Source of the DNA: Flavobacterium sp.
GTDB taxonomy: Bacteria > Bacteroidota > Bacteroidia > Flavobacteriales > Flavobacteriaceae
Length of the DNA: 64,000 nt
Direction of reading: 5' to 3'
Assembly (NCBI GenBank): GCA_021740105.1
Contig: JAIPAM010000001.1
Coordinates: forward strand, 446,239 to 510,238
Under the pieces are notes generated by a model. That model had not been told where the DNA came from and did not search any database. It saw only the letters and a program-made list of their open reading frames with translations. Position numbers and translations under genes: made by a program. Of this stretch, positions 9,067 through 18,310 are shown piece by piece. Each line of letters opens with the position of its first letter. Positions within the stretch are counted from its first letter, which is position 1.

Positions 9067-10767
9067 ATGCGCTGGAAAATAAAACCAAAACCCGATCCCC
9101 TAAAAGTTACCGAACTCGCCAAGGCGCTAAATGTTGAAGATTATGTGGCCACACTATTGGTGCAGCGCGGTATTGAAACTTTTGACGCAGCGAAAGATTT
9201 TTTCCGACCAAGTTTAGACCATTTGCACGATCCGTATCTGATGAAAGACATGGATAAAGCAGTTGCAAGAATTGAATTGGCTATTGCCAAACAAGAAAAA
9301 ATTCTCGTTTTTGGGGATTATGATGTTGATGGAACCACCGCAGTTTCATTGGTGTCCTCCTATTTAAAATCGTATTATCCCGATGTAGCTACTTATATTC
9401 CAGACCGTTATGACGAAGGTTACGGAATTTCATTCAAAGGAATCGATTACGCCGACGATAATGATTTTTCATTAATCATTGCGCTTGATTGTGGTATTAA
9501 ATCGATAGATCATGTGGCGTATGCCAAAGAACGAAACATCGATTTTATCATTTGCGATCACCACCGGCCAGGTGAATTTTTGCCTGAGGCAGTAGCGATT
9601 TTAGACCCAAAAAGAGACGATTGTAATTACCCTTATGATGAATTGTGTGGCTGTGGAATTGGCTTCAAATTGATTCAAGCGTTAGGAAAAAATAGAAATA
9701 AAACCATAGAAGATTTAACGGAATACCTTGATTTGGTTGCCACTGCAATTGCAGCCGATATCGTTCCAATGACAGGAGAAAATCGGGTGCTGGCGTATTT
9801 TGGATTGCAAGTAATTAACTCCGATCCAAGACCAGGAATTAAAGCGCTTACCTATCAAATAAAAAAGCAAGTGCTTGATATTACAGATGTTGTGTTTATC
9901 ATTGCGCCTAGAATTAATGCTGCCGGGAGAATCAAACATGGAAATCATGCGGTGGAATTGTTATCAGAATTTGATTTTGAGCAAGCTCAACAATTTGCTT
10001 TAGAAATAGAAAAAAACAATTCTGACCGAAAAGAATTAGACAAACAAATTACTATTGAGGCGCTTTCGCAAATAGAACAAAATAATGAAACCGAGAGGTT
10101 TACCACCGTCGTTTATCAAGAAAATTGGCATAAAGGAGTTATAGGAATTGTGGCTTCCAGATTGATGGAAACGTATTATCGACCTACTTTGGTTTTCACC
10201 AAAAGCGGAGATAAATTAGCCGCATCGGCACGTTCTGTAAAAGGATTTGATGTATACAATGCCTTGGAAGCATGTGCGGAACATTTGGAACAATTTGGCG
10301 GACATAGGTACGCGGCCGGATTGACATTAAAAGAAGAAAACTACGTGGCTTTCAAACAAGCTTTTGAAAAAGTAGTTTCAGAAACCATTGATCCAGAATT
10401 ATTATTGCCTGAAATTTCGATCGATTTAGAAATTGAATTCCCACAAATTACACCAAAATTTCTCCGAATCATCAATCAATTTGAACCTTTTGGGCCCTTA
10501 AATATGACGCCCATTTTTAGGTCTAAAAATATTTACGACACTGGTTTCCCCAAACTAATGGGCGCCGATCAATCGCATTTGAAACTATTTGTAAAGCAAA
10601 ATGACACTCAGGGAATTGCCGCAATAGGATTTGGGATGGGAAATAAAATAAATTTAGTTTCCAATAAAAAGCTTTTCGATGCAGCGTATTGCATAGACGA
10701 AAACGAGTGGAATGGAACCGTTTCTATTCAATTACGATTGAGAGACATTAAAGATAACGAATTATAA
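9067..10767 (+). CDS. recJ: Single-stranded-DNA exonuclease RecJ
   Basis: This 566-residue 5'-3' single-strand-specific exonuclease acts in recombination and mismatch or base-excision repair. The DHH phosphoesterase core shows FGDYDVDGTTA (82-92) and the DHH triad in ICDHHRPG (164-166), both metal-binding. The DHHA1 domain includes GGHRYAAGLTL near residue 417, and a C-terminal OB-like domain follows (FEPFGPLN near 478). Length fits the family. The stop codon is directly followed by the ATG of the MFS gene, so the two are translated from one message. Confidence 0.97.
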   Translation: MRWKIKPKPDPLKVTELAKALNVEDYVATLLVQRGIETFDAAKDFFRPSLDHLHDPYLMKDMDKAVARIELAIAKQEKILVFGDYDVDGTTAVSLVSSYLKSYYPDVATYIPDRYDEGYGISFKGIDYADDNDFSLIIALDCGIKSIDHVAYAKERNIDFIICDHHRPGEFLPEAVAILDPKRDDCNYPYDELCGCGIGFKLIQALGKNRNKTIEDLTEYLDLVATAIAADIVPMTGENRVLAYFGLQVINSDPRPGIKALTYQIKKQVLDITDVVFIIAPRINAAGRIKHGNHAVELLSEFDFEQAQQFALEIEKNNSDRKELDKQITIEALSQIEQNNETERFTTVVYQENWHKGVIGIVASRLMETYYRPTLVFTKSGDKLAASARSVKGFDVYNALEACAEHLEQFGGHRYAAGLTLKEENYVAFKQAFEKVVSETIDPELLLPEISIDLEIEFPQITPKFLRIINQFEPFGPLNMTPIFRSKNIYDTGFPKLMGADQSHLKLFVKQNDTQGIAAIGFGMGNKINLVSNKKLFDAAYCIDENEWNGTVSIQLRLRDIKDNEL

Positions 10768-12030
10768 ATGGCAAAAAATGATCCGTATGCAGCTTTGAGA
10801 ATAAGAGAATTTAATATTTTCTTATTGCTTCGTTTTATTATGGTTTTTTCCTGGTCCATGCAGTTTATTGTAATTGAATGGGAAGTTTACAGCTTGACTA
10901 AAAGCGCCCTTTCACTTGGAATTGTAGGATTAATGGAAGTGGTTCCGGCTATTTTGATGGCATTGTTTGCCGGCCATTTTGTCGATCAGAATGAAAAAAA
11001 GAGTTTGCTATTTAAGTGCATAATTGGATTTTTAATTATTAGTTTAGGCCTGTTTTTATTGACATGGGAACCTTTTAGAGGTAATTTATCAGCCAAGACA
11101 ATTTTATATTCTATTTACTTTTTAGTTTTCCTTGGGGGTATTGTTCGTTCCTTTTTAGGGCCTACCATTTTCTCTTTATTATCTTTAATTGTCCCAAAAC
11201 GCGACCGTTCAAATGCTGCTACTTGGAGCAGTTCGGTATGGCAAATTAGTTCCGTTTTAGGGCCATCAGTTGCAGGATTTTCAATAAACATATTTGGCGT
11301 TCAAGGGTCGATGTTATCGGTTCTAGTGGGTTCTGTTTTAGCATTAATTGCCTTAAGCCAAATAAGTACAAAGCCAATCTTAAATCCAAAAATTGGCGAA
11401 CCGATAATCCAAAGTCTTAAAGAAGGATTGAAATTTGTTTACAATAATAAAACCATTTTAGGCGCTTTATCCTTAGATATGGTTGCGGTTTTATTTGGAG
11501 GAGCCGTTGCATTATTACCCATTTACGCTCAAGATATTTTGAAAGTGGGTCCTGAAGGATTTGGTGTTTTAAGAGCAGCTCCCGCTTTAGGGGCTTTTAT
11601 TACCATGTTTATTTCGGCTTATGTTCTAATGAATAAAAATGCCGGAATGAAGTTGTTGTTTTCCATTTTTGTTTTTGGAATTTGCATGATTGTTTTCGGA
11701 CTTTCCACTATTTTTTGGTTATCGGTGATGGCTTTATTTTTAAGTGGTGTCGTCGATGGAATTTCTGTGGTAATCCGACAAACGATCTTACAATTAAAAA
11801 CTCCCGATCACATGCGAGGAAGGGTAGCGGCAGTGAATTCCATTTTTGTGGGTTCTTCAAATGAACTCGGTGCTTTTGAAAGCGGATTAACAGCTAAGCT
11901 AATGGGAACGGTTACCTCGGTGGTTTTTGGTGGTACAATGACGTTAATCATTGTCGTTTTTACTGGTTTTGCCTCGCCTACATTTAGAAAATTAGACTTG
12001 CAAAAAGATATCGATGAAAATGAGGAATAA
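10768..12030 (+). CDS. MFS transporter, EntS-like exporter family
   Basis: This 420-residue inner-membrane protein has about 12 hydrophobic segments and the layout of the MFS_3/EntS-type exporters, with a short charged loop GHFVDQNEKKS between segments 2 and 3 and MRGRVAAVNS in the second half, a typical signature of this subfamily. Substrates of relatives include siderophores and drugs; the substrate here is unknown. It begins at the base after the recJ stop and its last 17 bases overlap the next gene, so it lies in the middle of a tight operon. Confidence 0.88.
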   Translation: MAKNDPYAALRIREFNIFLLLRFIMVFSWSMQFIVIEWEVYSLTKSALSLGIVGLMEVVPAILMALFAGHFVDQNEKKSLLFKCIIGFLIISLGLFLLTWEPFRGNLSAKTILYSIYFLVFLGGIVRSFLGPTIFSLLSLIVPKRDRSNAATWSSSVWQISSVLGPSVAGFSINIFGVQGSMLSVLVGSVLALIALSQISTKPILNPKIGEPIIQSLKEGLKFVYNNKTILGALSLDMVAVLFGGAVALLPIYAQDILKVGPEGFGVLRAAPALGAFITMFISAYVLMNKNAGMKLLFSIFVFGICMIVFGLSTIFWLSVMALFLSGVVDGISVVIRQTILQLKTPDHMRGRVAAVNSIFVGSSNELGAFESGLTAKLMGTVTSVVFGGTMTLIIVVFTGFASPTFRKLDLQKDIDENEE

Positions 12031-12490
12031 ATTGAGTATTGGCACTTTAAAATTAAAGATAGTTGCGCTATTTAAACAAGGTTTAATACCAATTGAATTG
12101 ATGCAAAGTATTCTAGTCGCTGCTTTATTTTCAATTGTTCCGATTCTTGGGGTAACTACTATTTTGTTAACCGTACTATCTGTAAAACGAAAACTGAATT
12201 TGCCTATAATGATTGCTATAAGTTACCTTATGTGGCCCATTCAATTGTTAATGATTATTCCTTTTATCAATATTGGAGAGTTTATTTTTTCAATTCCGCA
12301 ATCCAATTATTCGGTTCAGGAAATAATCACGTCTTTTCAGGTCAGTTTTTTTGGGACCCTATCCCAACTCTCCTTTGAATTGCTATGTGGTTTTGTAGGA
12401 TGGTCGCTAACGGCAGTTCCTTTTTTTTCAGTGATTTATTTGGTTTCAAATTTCTTAATTTCGAAATTTTCTCCATCGAAAACGCCATAG
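12014..12490 (+). CDS. Small multi-span membrane protein, DUF2062-like
   Basis: This encodes 158 residues with three or four hydrophobic segments. The part IELMQSILVAALFSIVPILG followed by a conserved-looking KRKLNLPIMIAISY and a further segment resembles DUF2062 proteins, which lack a firm function; I hold this only loosely. The start overlaps the MFS gene by 17 bases; a second ATG at 12020 would shorten the overlap. The last 55 bases overlap the end of lpxH on the other strand, tail to tail. Translational coupling with the MFS gene is likely. Confidence 0.75.
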   Translation: MKMRNKLSIGTLKLKIVALFKQGLIPIELMQSILVAALFSIVPILGVTTILLTVLSVKRKLNLPIMIAISYLMWPIQLLMIIPFINIGEFIFSIPQSNYSVQEIITSFQVSFFGTLSQLSFELLCGFVGWSLTAVPFFSVIYLVSNFLISKFSPSKTP

Positions 12491-13197
12491 GTAAAATAAC
12501 CAATCCAGTCTCCCAGATTTACATATTCGGAGTTTTCACCAACGGCAATTTTCATAGGTAAATGGCGATGGCCAAAAACCAAATAATTGTAGTGTTTTGT
12601 TTCCAATTTTCTTTTGGAATAAAGTACCAACCATTCGTTTTCTTCTCCCAAAAATTTCACATCTTCATCACCAGAAATCAGTTTGTTTTTTACAGATAAA
12701 TAGTGTCCTAATTTCACGCCAATATCTGGATGTAACCATCGGAATAAAGCTTTTGAAAAAGGGTTGGTAAAAACGCGTTTCATTCTTTTATAACCTTTAT
12801 CGCCTGGACCTTTTCCGTCTCCATGGCCAATTAAGAAAGTTTTATTGTTGAAAGTAAATTCTTTATTATCGTGGTAAACAGGGATATTGAGTTCCTTTTC
12901 AAAGTAATCGCTCATCCATAAATCATGGTTTCCAACGAAGAAATAGATAGGGATTCCGCTGTCGCGAATTTCGGCCAGTTTGCCTAAAACGCGAACAAAT
13001 CCTTTTGGCACAACCGTCTTATATTCAAACCAAAAATCAAACAAATCTCCTAATAAAAACAAGGCTTCTGCATCTCCTTTTATTTCGTCAAGCCAAGCTA
13101 CAAATTTTTGTTCTCTAGGAAAACTCAATTCCGCAGTTGGTGCCCCAAAATGTTGGTCGGAGGCAAAGTAGATTTTTTTGTTTGATGGTAGTTGCAT
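12436..13197 (-). CDS. lpxH: UDP-2,3-diacylglucosamine diphosphatase-type phosphoesterase
   Basis: This 253-residue calcineurin-like metallophosphoesterase is expected to release UMP from UDP-2,3-diacylglucosamine, giving lipid X in lipid A synthesis at the inner membrane face. The metal-binding blocks are all present: SDQHFG (Asp14, His16), LLGDLFDFW (Gly50-Asp51), GNHD (89-92), GHGDGKG (His125) and FGHRH (208-212). It is the last gene of a minus-strand run, 51 bases after the M1 peptidase gene, and its 3' end overlaps the convergent DUF2062-like gene by 55 bases. Several relatives are annotated only as phosphoesterases, so substrate is slightly uncertain. Confidence 0.92.
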   Translation of the reverse strand: MQLPSNKKIYFASDQHFGAPTAELSFPREQKFVAWLDEIKGDAEALFLLGDLFDFWFEYKTVVPKGFVRVLGKLAEIRDSGIPIYFFVGNHDLWMSDYFEKELNIPVYHDNKEFTFNNKTFLIGHGDGKGPGDKGYKRMKRVFTNPFSKALFRWLHPDIGVKLGHYLSVKNKLISGDEDVKFLGEENEWLVLYSKRKLETKHYNYLVFGHRHLPMKIAVGENSEYVNLGDWIGYFTYGVFDGENFEIKKFETK

Positions 13198-13248
13198 GTT
13201 GGTTATTTGAAATCAAAGATATAAAATGCTTAACAAATAGAAATATAA

Positions 13249-15123
13249 TTATTTCAATTCATAGCTATTGTTGTCCTTTTTGACATCGGCCATTAAGCCG
13301 CTTGGATCAATTGTGATTTTTTTGATGTTGGATTTATTAGTTGGAATTTTAATTTGATAATTTGGATTTCCCCAAGCCCAATCGTTCAAAATCGTTCTTT
13401 TAATTGCAGGATTTGGATTGACTTTCACAAAACTCATCATTCGCAATGGCACATAAAATGTTTCTTTATTTCCACCCACATATTCTACCTCAAGATCTAT
13501 TGGCATTGGCATTCTACCTATTCTTTCTAAATTAATTATTGAAGCATCACCTTCATCAATTACCGATTTTATACCGTAATCAATGGTATTCGTGGTTAAC
13601 GTCCAATCCGTTAAATACCAATCCAATTCTGCGCCTGAAACTCGTTCCGCTGTTCTTTTAATGTCATTTGGTGTCGGATGTTTGAACTTGAATTCGGAAT
13701 AATAGCGTTTCAATGTTTTAAATAAGTTTTCCTTTCCGATGAGGTATTGAAGTTGTGCCAAGAAAACTTCGCCTTTACTGTAGGAGGTAATGCTATAAAC
13801 TCTGTTTTCATCAAATCGATCAGCATGAGTTCCTTGCGGTTGTTCCTTTCCAGAATTGGCCATATTTATATAGCTTTTATAGCTTCCTTCAAATGGGTTT
13901 TCCGATTTCTTATCTGCCAATTCATTCATTCCTAAATCTTCGATAAACGAGGTAAAACCTTCGTCCATCCATCCGTGTTTACTTTCATTTGAAGCTAAAA
14001 TGTGTTGGAACCAAGAGTGTCCCATTTCATGCGCAATAACGCCAAGAAGTCCGTCATATGTGCCTTCCCCCAAAATTAAGGTACACATTGCATATTCCAT
14101 TCCTCCATCGCCACCTTGAATTATTGAATATTGGTCATAAGGATATTTCCCAACGGTAGCATTATAAAACTGCATTAATTCAACTGTTTTGGATTGCACT
14201 TTTTTCCAGTTTTCAATAATTTTAGGTTTGTTTTTATATAAGAAATGTAACGTCGCTCCATCGGGAACTTTCGCAATATCATGAAGATAATTTTTATCGG
14301 CAGCCCAAGTAAAATCGTGCACATTTGGCGCTATAAAATGCCAAGTTAGCAATTTCGTTTTCTTTGGGTAAACCACATTTGCTCCTGCATCTTGATAGCC
14401 GTGACCCACTTCGTTCGGATTTTGTAAATACCCTGAACCTCCTAAAACATAGTTCTTATCAATAGTGATTTTTACATCAAAATTTCCCCAAACTCCATGA
14501 AATTCTCTAGCAATGTATGGGTCTGCATGCCATCCTTCAAAATCAAATTCGGCCATTTTTGGATACCACTGCGCCATTGAAAGCTCCACACCTTCTTTAT
14601 TATTTCTCCCGGAACGACGAATTTGAACCGGAACTTGACCTTCAAATTCTAAAGTAAAGGTTGTTTTTTCTCCTGGTAATAGGGCTTTCGCCAAGGTTAC
14701 TTCTAGAATAGTTTCGACTTCTTTTGCTGAGGCAGCAACGCCATCTTGTTTGAAGTTGGAAACGTGTAAAAACCCAATTTCATTTGGCTTCAAGCTTTTA
14801 ATTCTACTTTCTTTTACCTCTTTGTTGTCCACTTTAACTTTGGTTACCATTCTAGCATCAGGATCTTTGATGTTTTGCAATCTTATGTCCATTTCACTTC
14901 CGGGCTGAAAAGCATTATTGAACAAATGATAATATACTTTTTTCAGGGTATCATTGGAATTATTGGAGTAAACTAATTCTTGTTTTCCTTTGTATAAATA
15001 GGTTTTTACATCAAGAGAAACTTCCATTTTGTAGTCTGCTTTTTGTTGCCAATAGGAGGTATTTTGGGAAACGACCATTCCAATATTCATCATAAGTAGC
15101 GAAAGCAAAATCAATTTTTTCAT
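13249..15123 (-). CDS. Secreted M1-family metallopeptidase
   Basis: This 624-residue protein starts with a signal peptide (MKKLILLSLLMMNIGMVVSQ) and should act in the periplasm or outside. It has the zinc motif HEMGH (365-369) with the third ligand glutamate in MDEGF (Glu388) and an exopeptidase-type GGMEY (340-344), the layout of M1 aminopeptidases. An N-terminal beta domain with KPNEIGF precedes the catalytic domain. The C-terminal ARM-repeat domain of larger members is absent. It follows the subtilisin-like protease gene, with a terminator between them, and precedes lpxH. Substrate is unknown. Confidence 0.93.
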   Translation of the reverse strand: MKKLILLSLLMMNIGMVVSQNTSYWQQKADYKMEVSLDVKTYLYKGKQELVYSNNSNDTLKKVYYHLFNNAFQPGSEMDIRLQNIKDPDARMVTKVKVDNKEVKESRIKSLKPNEIGFLHVSNFKQDGVAASAKEVETILEVTLAKALLPGEKTTFTLEFEGQVPVQIRRSGRNNKEGVELSMAQWYPKMAEFDFEGWHADPYIAREFHGVWGNFDVKITIDKNYVLGGSGYLQNPNEVGHGYQDAGANVVYPKKTKLLTWHFIAPNVHDFTWAADKNYLHDIAKVPDGATLHFLYKNKPKIIENWKKVQSKTVELMQFYNATVGKYPYDQYSIIQGGDGGMEYAMCTLILGEGTYDGLLGVIAHEMGHSWFQHILASNESKHGWMDEGFTSFIEDLGMNELADKKSENPFEGSYKSYINMANSGKEQPQGTHADRFDENRVYSITSYSKGEVFLAQLQYLIGKENLFKTLKRYYSEFKFKHPTPNDIKRTAERVSGAELDWYLTDWTLTTNTIDYGIKSVIDEGDASIINLERIGRMPMPIDLEVEYVGGNKETFYVPLRMMSFVKVNPNPAIKRTILNDWAWGNPNYQIKIPTNKSNIKKITIDPSGLMADVKKDNNSYELK

Positions 15124-15146
15124 AGGGAAATACTGAAATTAATATT

Positions 15147-15189
15147 AAAAAATAAGCTTGCCGAAATATATAAAATTCCGCAAGCTTAT
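15147..15189 (-). terminator. Rho-independent terminator after the S8 protease gene
   Basis: On the minus strand a ten-base stem (ATAAGCTTGC with GCAAGCTTAT, 18-base loop, 15152-15189) is followed by a T run (complement of 15147-15152). It lies just after the S8 protease stop at 15209 and before the M1 gene start. Confidence 0.75.
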
Positions 15190-15208
15190 AGGTAAGTTGA
15201 ATTATTTT

Positions 15209-16828
15209 TTATCCTTTTATTTTAACAGGAGCTGGTTTTTTAGCTAATTTTTCAGCCATCACCATCGCATTGTAAGCGTTGACCATTTTTCCAGATTGTG
15301 ATAATGCTGAAAATAATCGGCTTTTATCAGGGTCACCACCAACAGCTACACTGGATTTAATTGCTGTTCCAGAATCCATCAAAATATGCTTTACTTGTTT
15401 AGCAGTTAATGTTGGATAATAAGAACGAATTAAAGCAGCAACTCCAGCAACATTTGGCGCTGCCATTGAAGTACCTTGCAAAAATTGGTAGGTATTATTT
15501 GGTGTTGAAGCATAAATTTTAACGCCAGGTGCGAATACATCCACATTTAATTTTCCATAATTAGAAAAATCGGCAACTACATTGGTTCCATATTCATAAT
15601 TCAAAGCACCAACGGTGATCATATTATCAGCAAATTCGTTTACTTTATCGTCAGAATCGTTTGGAAAGTTGTCTTCTTTATCGATGTCTTTAGCGTCATT
15701 TCCAGCAGCGTGAACGATAAGCACATCTTTAGATTCAGCATATTTAATAGCATCGTAAACCCATTGTTTATGTGGAGAAAACGCTTTTCCGAAACTTCCA
15801 TTAATCACTTTTGCGCCATTATCCACGGCATAACGAATTCCTAGTGCAATATCTTTATCGTACTCGTCTCCGTCAGGAACGGCACGAACAGAAAGAATTT
15901 GAACATTATTAGCAATTCCGTCACCACCAATTTTGTTATTTCTGACTTGTGCTACAATTCCTGCAACGTGTGTTCCGTGAAGAATCTCTTCTTTGTCTGG
16001 TCCCATCACATTATTGTCACCGTATTTGGTATCTTTAATATCATCAGGATTATCACCCACTACTTTTCTGTAGTTGGTTTTTAAATTTTCACCATTTTGA
16101 ACTCGAATATAAGATTCCAATTCTTTCTCTATTTCTTTTTTCAAATCGGCAACGCTCAATCCATAAGCAAGCATTTGTTTCATTATGGCTTTACTTTGCA
16201 CTACCTCAGGATCTTTAGAATCAATAGCATCTAATTCTTCGGCAGTGTAAGTTGGTTTCCCTAGTAATTTTATTAAAATTTCATCTGCTTTTTTAGTTCC
16301 ATTTAAAGCAAGTTCAATTTGAAATTTTGTTTGATTGGCTTCTTCAATTTTTCCGTCATTAATTGCTTTGGCTTTTAAATAAGTAGCTTCATCAACTAAT
16401 TTTTTGTTATTGATAATTCTTTCGTATTCGTAATTTTCTTTAGTAGTATTTCCTAAGAAATTCCATCCATAGATGTCATCAACATAACCATTTTTATCGT
16501 CATCAATTTTATTACCCGGGATTTCTTTTTTGTTAGTCCATATCACCGATTTTAAATCTTCGTGTTCAATATCTACTCCTGAATCTACAATTCCTACAAT
16601 AACCGGAGTGGAAGTTTTACCTTTTAATAATTCAGAATAAACTCTATCAACGCTCATTCCAGGAATACTGTCTTTATCTAAATCTAGATGACTCCATCTT
16701 TTCAGCTCATTTTCAGTCAGGCCTCCCTTTTTTGCAACAGCAACTTTTTCTGTCGATTGTGCATTTGCTGAAAGCGACAAAGTGAATGCGGCAATTAGCG
16801 ATAAATAAGTTAATTTAATTAATTTCAT
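15209..16828 (-). CDS. Exported subtilisin-like serine protease (S8)
   Basis: This 539-residue protein has a signal peptide (about 1-23) and the complete S8 triad: Asp82 in VDSGVDIEHEDL, His284 in HGTHVAG, Ser454 in GTSMAAPNVAG, with the oxyanion Asn377 in AAGND. The spacing from Asp to His is about 200 residues rather than the usual 30-40. The extra segment (about 115-270) is helical and charged and interrupts the region after the calcium-rich DDDKNGYVDDIYGWNF. No T9SS C-terminal domain is seen, so it probably stays periplasmic or is released otherwise. It is followed by a terminator and preceded by the MBL-fold gene 68 bases upstream. Confidence 0.94.
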   Translation of the reverse strand: MKLIKLTYLSLIAAFTLSLSANAQSTEKVAVAKKGGLTENELKRWSHLDLDKDSIPGMSVDRVYSELLKGKTSTPVIVGIVDSGVDIEHEDLKSVIWTNKKEIPGNKIDDDKNGYVDDIYGWNFLGNTTKENYEYERIINNKKLVDEATYLKAKAINDGKIEEANQTKFQIELALNGTKKADEILIKLLGKPTYTAEELDAIDSKDPEVVQSKAIMKQMLAYGLSVADLKKEIEKELESYIRVQNGENLKTNYRKVVGDNPDDIKDTKYGDNNVMGPDKEEILHGTHVAGIVAQVRNNKIGGDGIANNVQILSVRAVPDGDEYDKDIALGIRYAVDNGAKVINGSFGKAFSPHKQWVYDAIKYAESKDVLIVHAAGNDAKDIDKEDNFPNDSDDKVNEFADNMITVGALNYEYGTNVVADFSNYGKLNVDVFAPGVKIYASTPNNTYQFLQGTSMAAPNVAGVAALIRSYYPTLTAKQVKHILMDSGTAIKSSVAVGGDPDKSRLFSALSQSGKMVNAYNAMVMAEKLAKKPAPVKIKG

Positions 16829-16896
16829 GTTGGTTTTTATTAAAATTTCGATTCAAAAATACTTTAAGATATTCAAATTTACGATATTGATTAACA

Positions 16897-17757
16897 CTAT
16901 TTTAAGAGGTCATCACAAGAAAATACGTCTTTCAACCGAACCCCTTTTTCTGTCTTTTCCACCGTTATAATTTCATTGTGGGCATCGTGTTCTAAAAATA
17001 AATAATAATTATTATCCGCGGCAGCATTCATAAATTTTGACTTTTCGTCTAATGTTAATAGGGGTCTAGTGTCATAGCCCATTACATATGGAATTGGAAT
17101 GTGTCCGGCTGTTGCCAATAAATCAGCACAAAACACTATTGTTTTATCAAGGTATTTTATATAAGGAATCATTTGTTTTTCAGTATGGCCATCGACAAAG
17201 AAAATCCCAAACCCAAGCTCTGATTTTTCAACAAAATCACTATTTGATTTTTGTATAAAATTCAACTGACCGCTTTCTTGAATTGGAATAATATTTTCAT
17301 GTAAAAAAGAAGCTTTTTCTCGAGAATTTGGCTTTGTTGCCCATTCCCAATGATTTTCATTAGTCCAATATTTTGCGTTTTTAAATGCAATTTCATAGCC
17401 CGTTTTGTCAGAATTCCAATTAACGCTTCCGCCACAATGATCAAAGTGTAAGTGAGTCATAAAAACATCGGTGATATCCTCTCGGTGAAAACCATATTTT
17501 GCTAAGGATTTATCGATAGAATGCGTTCCCCAAAGGGAATAATAGCTGAAAAATTTCTCCGATTGTTTGTTCCCCATTCCCGTATCAATCAAAATAAGGC
17601 GATTGCCCTCTTCAATTAACAAACACCTGGCCGCAATATCAATCAGATTGTTTTCATCGGCAGGATTGGTTTTATTCCAAATTGTTTTTGGCACTACTCC
17701 AAACATTGCCCCTCCGTCCAACTTAAAATTTCCTGATTCAATTGGATATAATCTCAT
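16897..17757 (-). CDS. Metallo-beta-lactamase-fold hydrolase
   Basis: This 286-residue protein carries the zinc motif THLHFDHCGG (HxHxDH at 102-107), the preceding LIDTGMG (57-63) and later metal-ligand positions in VDGHTEKQ and FLEHDAH. There is no signal peptide, so it is cytosolic. The N-terminal FKLDGGAMFGVVPKTIW and the general layout resemble the N-acyl homoserine lactonase-like or AttM-like branch of the MBL superfamily, but activity cannot be told from sequence. It is divergent from the SUF operon with a 210-base gap. Confidence 0.85.
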   Translation of the reverse strand: MRLYPIESGNFKLDGGAMFGVVPKTIWNKTNPADENNLIDIAARCLLIEEGNRLILIDTGMGNKQSEKFFSYYSLWGTHSIDKSLAKYGFHREDITDVFMTHLHFDHCGGSVNWNSDKTGYEIAFKNAKYWTNENHWEWATKPNSREKASFLHENIIPIQESGQLNFIQKSNSDFVEKSELGFGIFFVDGHTEKQMIPYIKYLDKTIVFCADLLATAGHIPIPYVMGYDTRPLLTLDEKSKFMNAAADNNYYLFLEHDAHNEIITVEKTEKGVRLKDVFSCDDLLK

Positions 17758-17892
17758 GGTTTTTGTTCTTTAATTTATTTAGTGTTGCAATTTATGAAAT
17801 ATCAATGGCTTTATTCCGATGAAAATCTATTTTTATACTAAATAATTCGTTAAAAAGTATTGAAGTAATTGGAGAAAAACATTTTAATGTAA

Positions 17893-17900
17893 TATCTTTG
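17893..17900 (+). promoter_or_regulatory. Candidate promoter of the SUF operon
   Basis: TATCTTTG matches the TAnnTTTG box exactly. A weak partner (ATTGG at 17868-17872) lies about 20 bases upstream. The box is 67 bases before sufA, leaving a leader of about 60 bases. Confidence 0.55.
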
Positions 17901-17967
17901 CGCTTTATTTAGACAAAATCAAAATAAGGAAATTTCCTAGGGTTTAATTTTCAAAATAAATCAATAA

Positions 17968-18297
17968 ATGATACAAGTTTCAGATACAGCTAGTAAAAAA
18001 ATTGTCGATATGATGAAAGACGATGGTTTTGACGCAGCCGTTGATTATGTTCGTGTTGGTGTTAAAAGTGGAGGTTGTTCAGGATTATCATATGAATTAA
18101 AATTTGATAAAGAAATTGGAGAAACCGACAAAGTATTTGAGGTAAATAATGTTAGAATTGCCGTTGAAAAAAAATCGTTCTTGTATTTAGCTGGGACTAT
18201 TTTAGAATTTTCAGGCGGATTAAACGGAAAAGGATTTGTATTTAATAATCCAAATGCAAGTAGAACTTGTGGTTGCGGGGAATCTTTTTCACTTTAA
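17968..18297 (+). CDS. sufA: A-type iron-sulfur carrier (SufA/IscA family)
   Basis: This 109-residue protein belongs to the HesB/IscA family, which carries or delivers iron-sulfur clusters in the cytosol. The three conserved cysteines are present: Cys37 in SGGCSGL and Cys101 and Cys103 in TCGCGESF. It is the first gene of the SUF operon, 13 bases ahead of sufB, and is preceded by a TATCTTTG promoter box. Length and motif spacing match the family. The symbol sufA is chosen from context; the sequence alone would equally allow iscA. Confidence 0.95.
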   Translation: MIQVSDTASKKIVDMMKDDGFDAAVDYVRVGVKSGGCSGLSYELKFDKEIGETDKVFEVNNVRIAVEKKSFLYLAGTILEFSGGLNGKGFVFNNPNASRTCGCGESFSL

Positions 18298-18310
18298 ATC
18301 TTTAAATTAA

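Noticed and set aside
15209..16828. Frameshift or gene fusion in the S8 protease
   Set aside because: The frame is intact, all triad residues are present, and the extra segment has normal composition.
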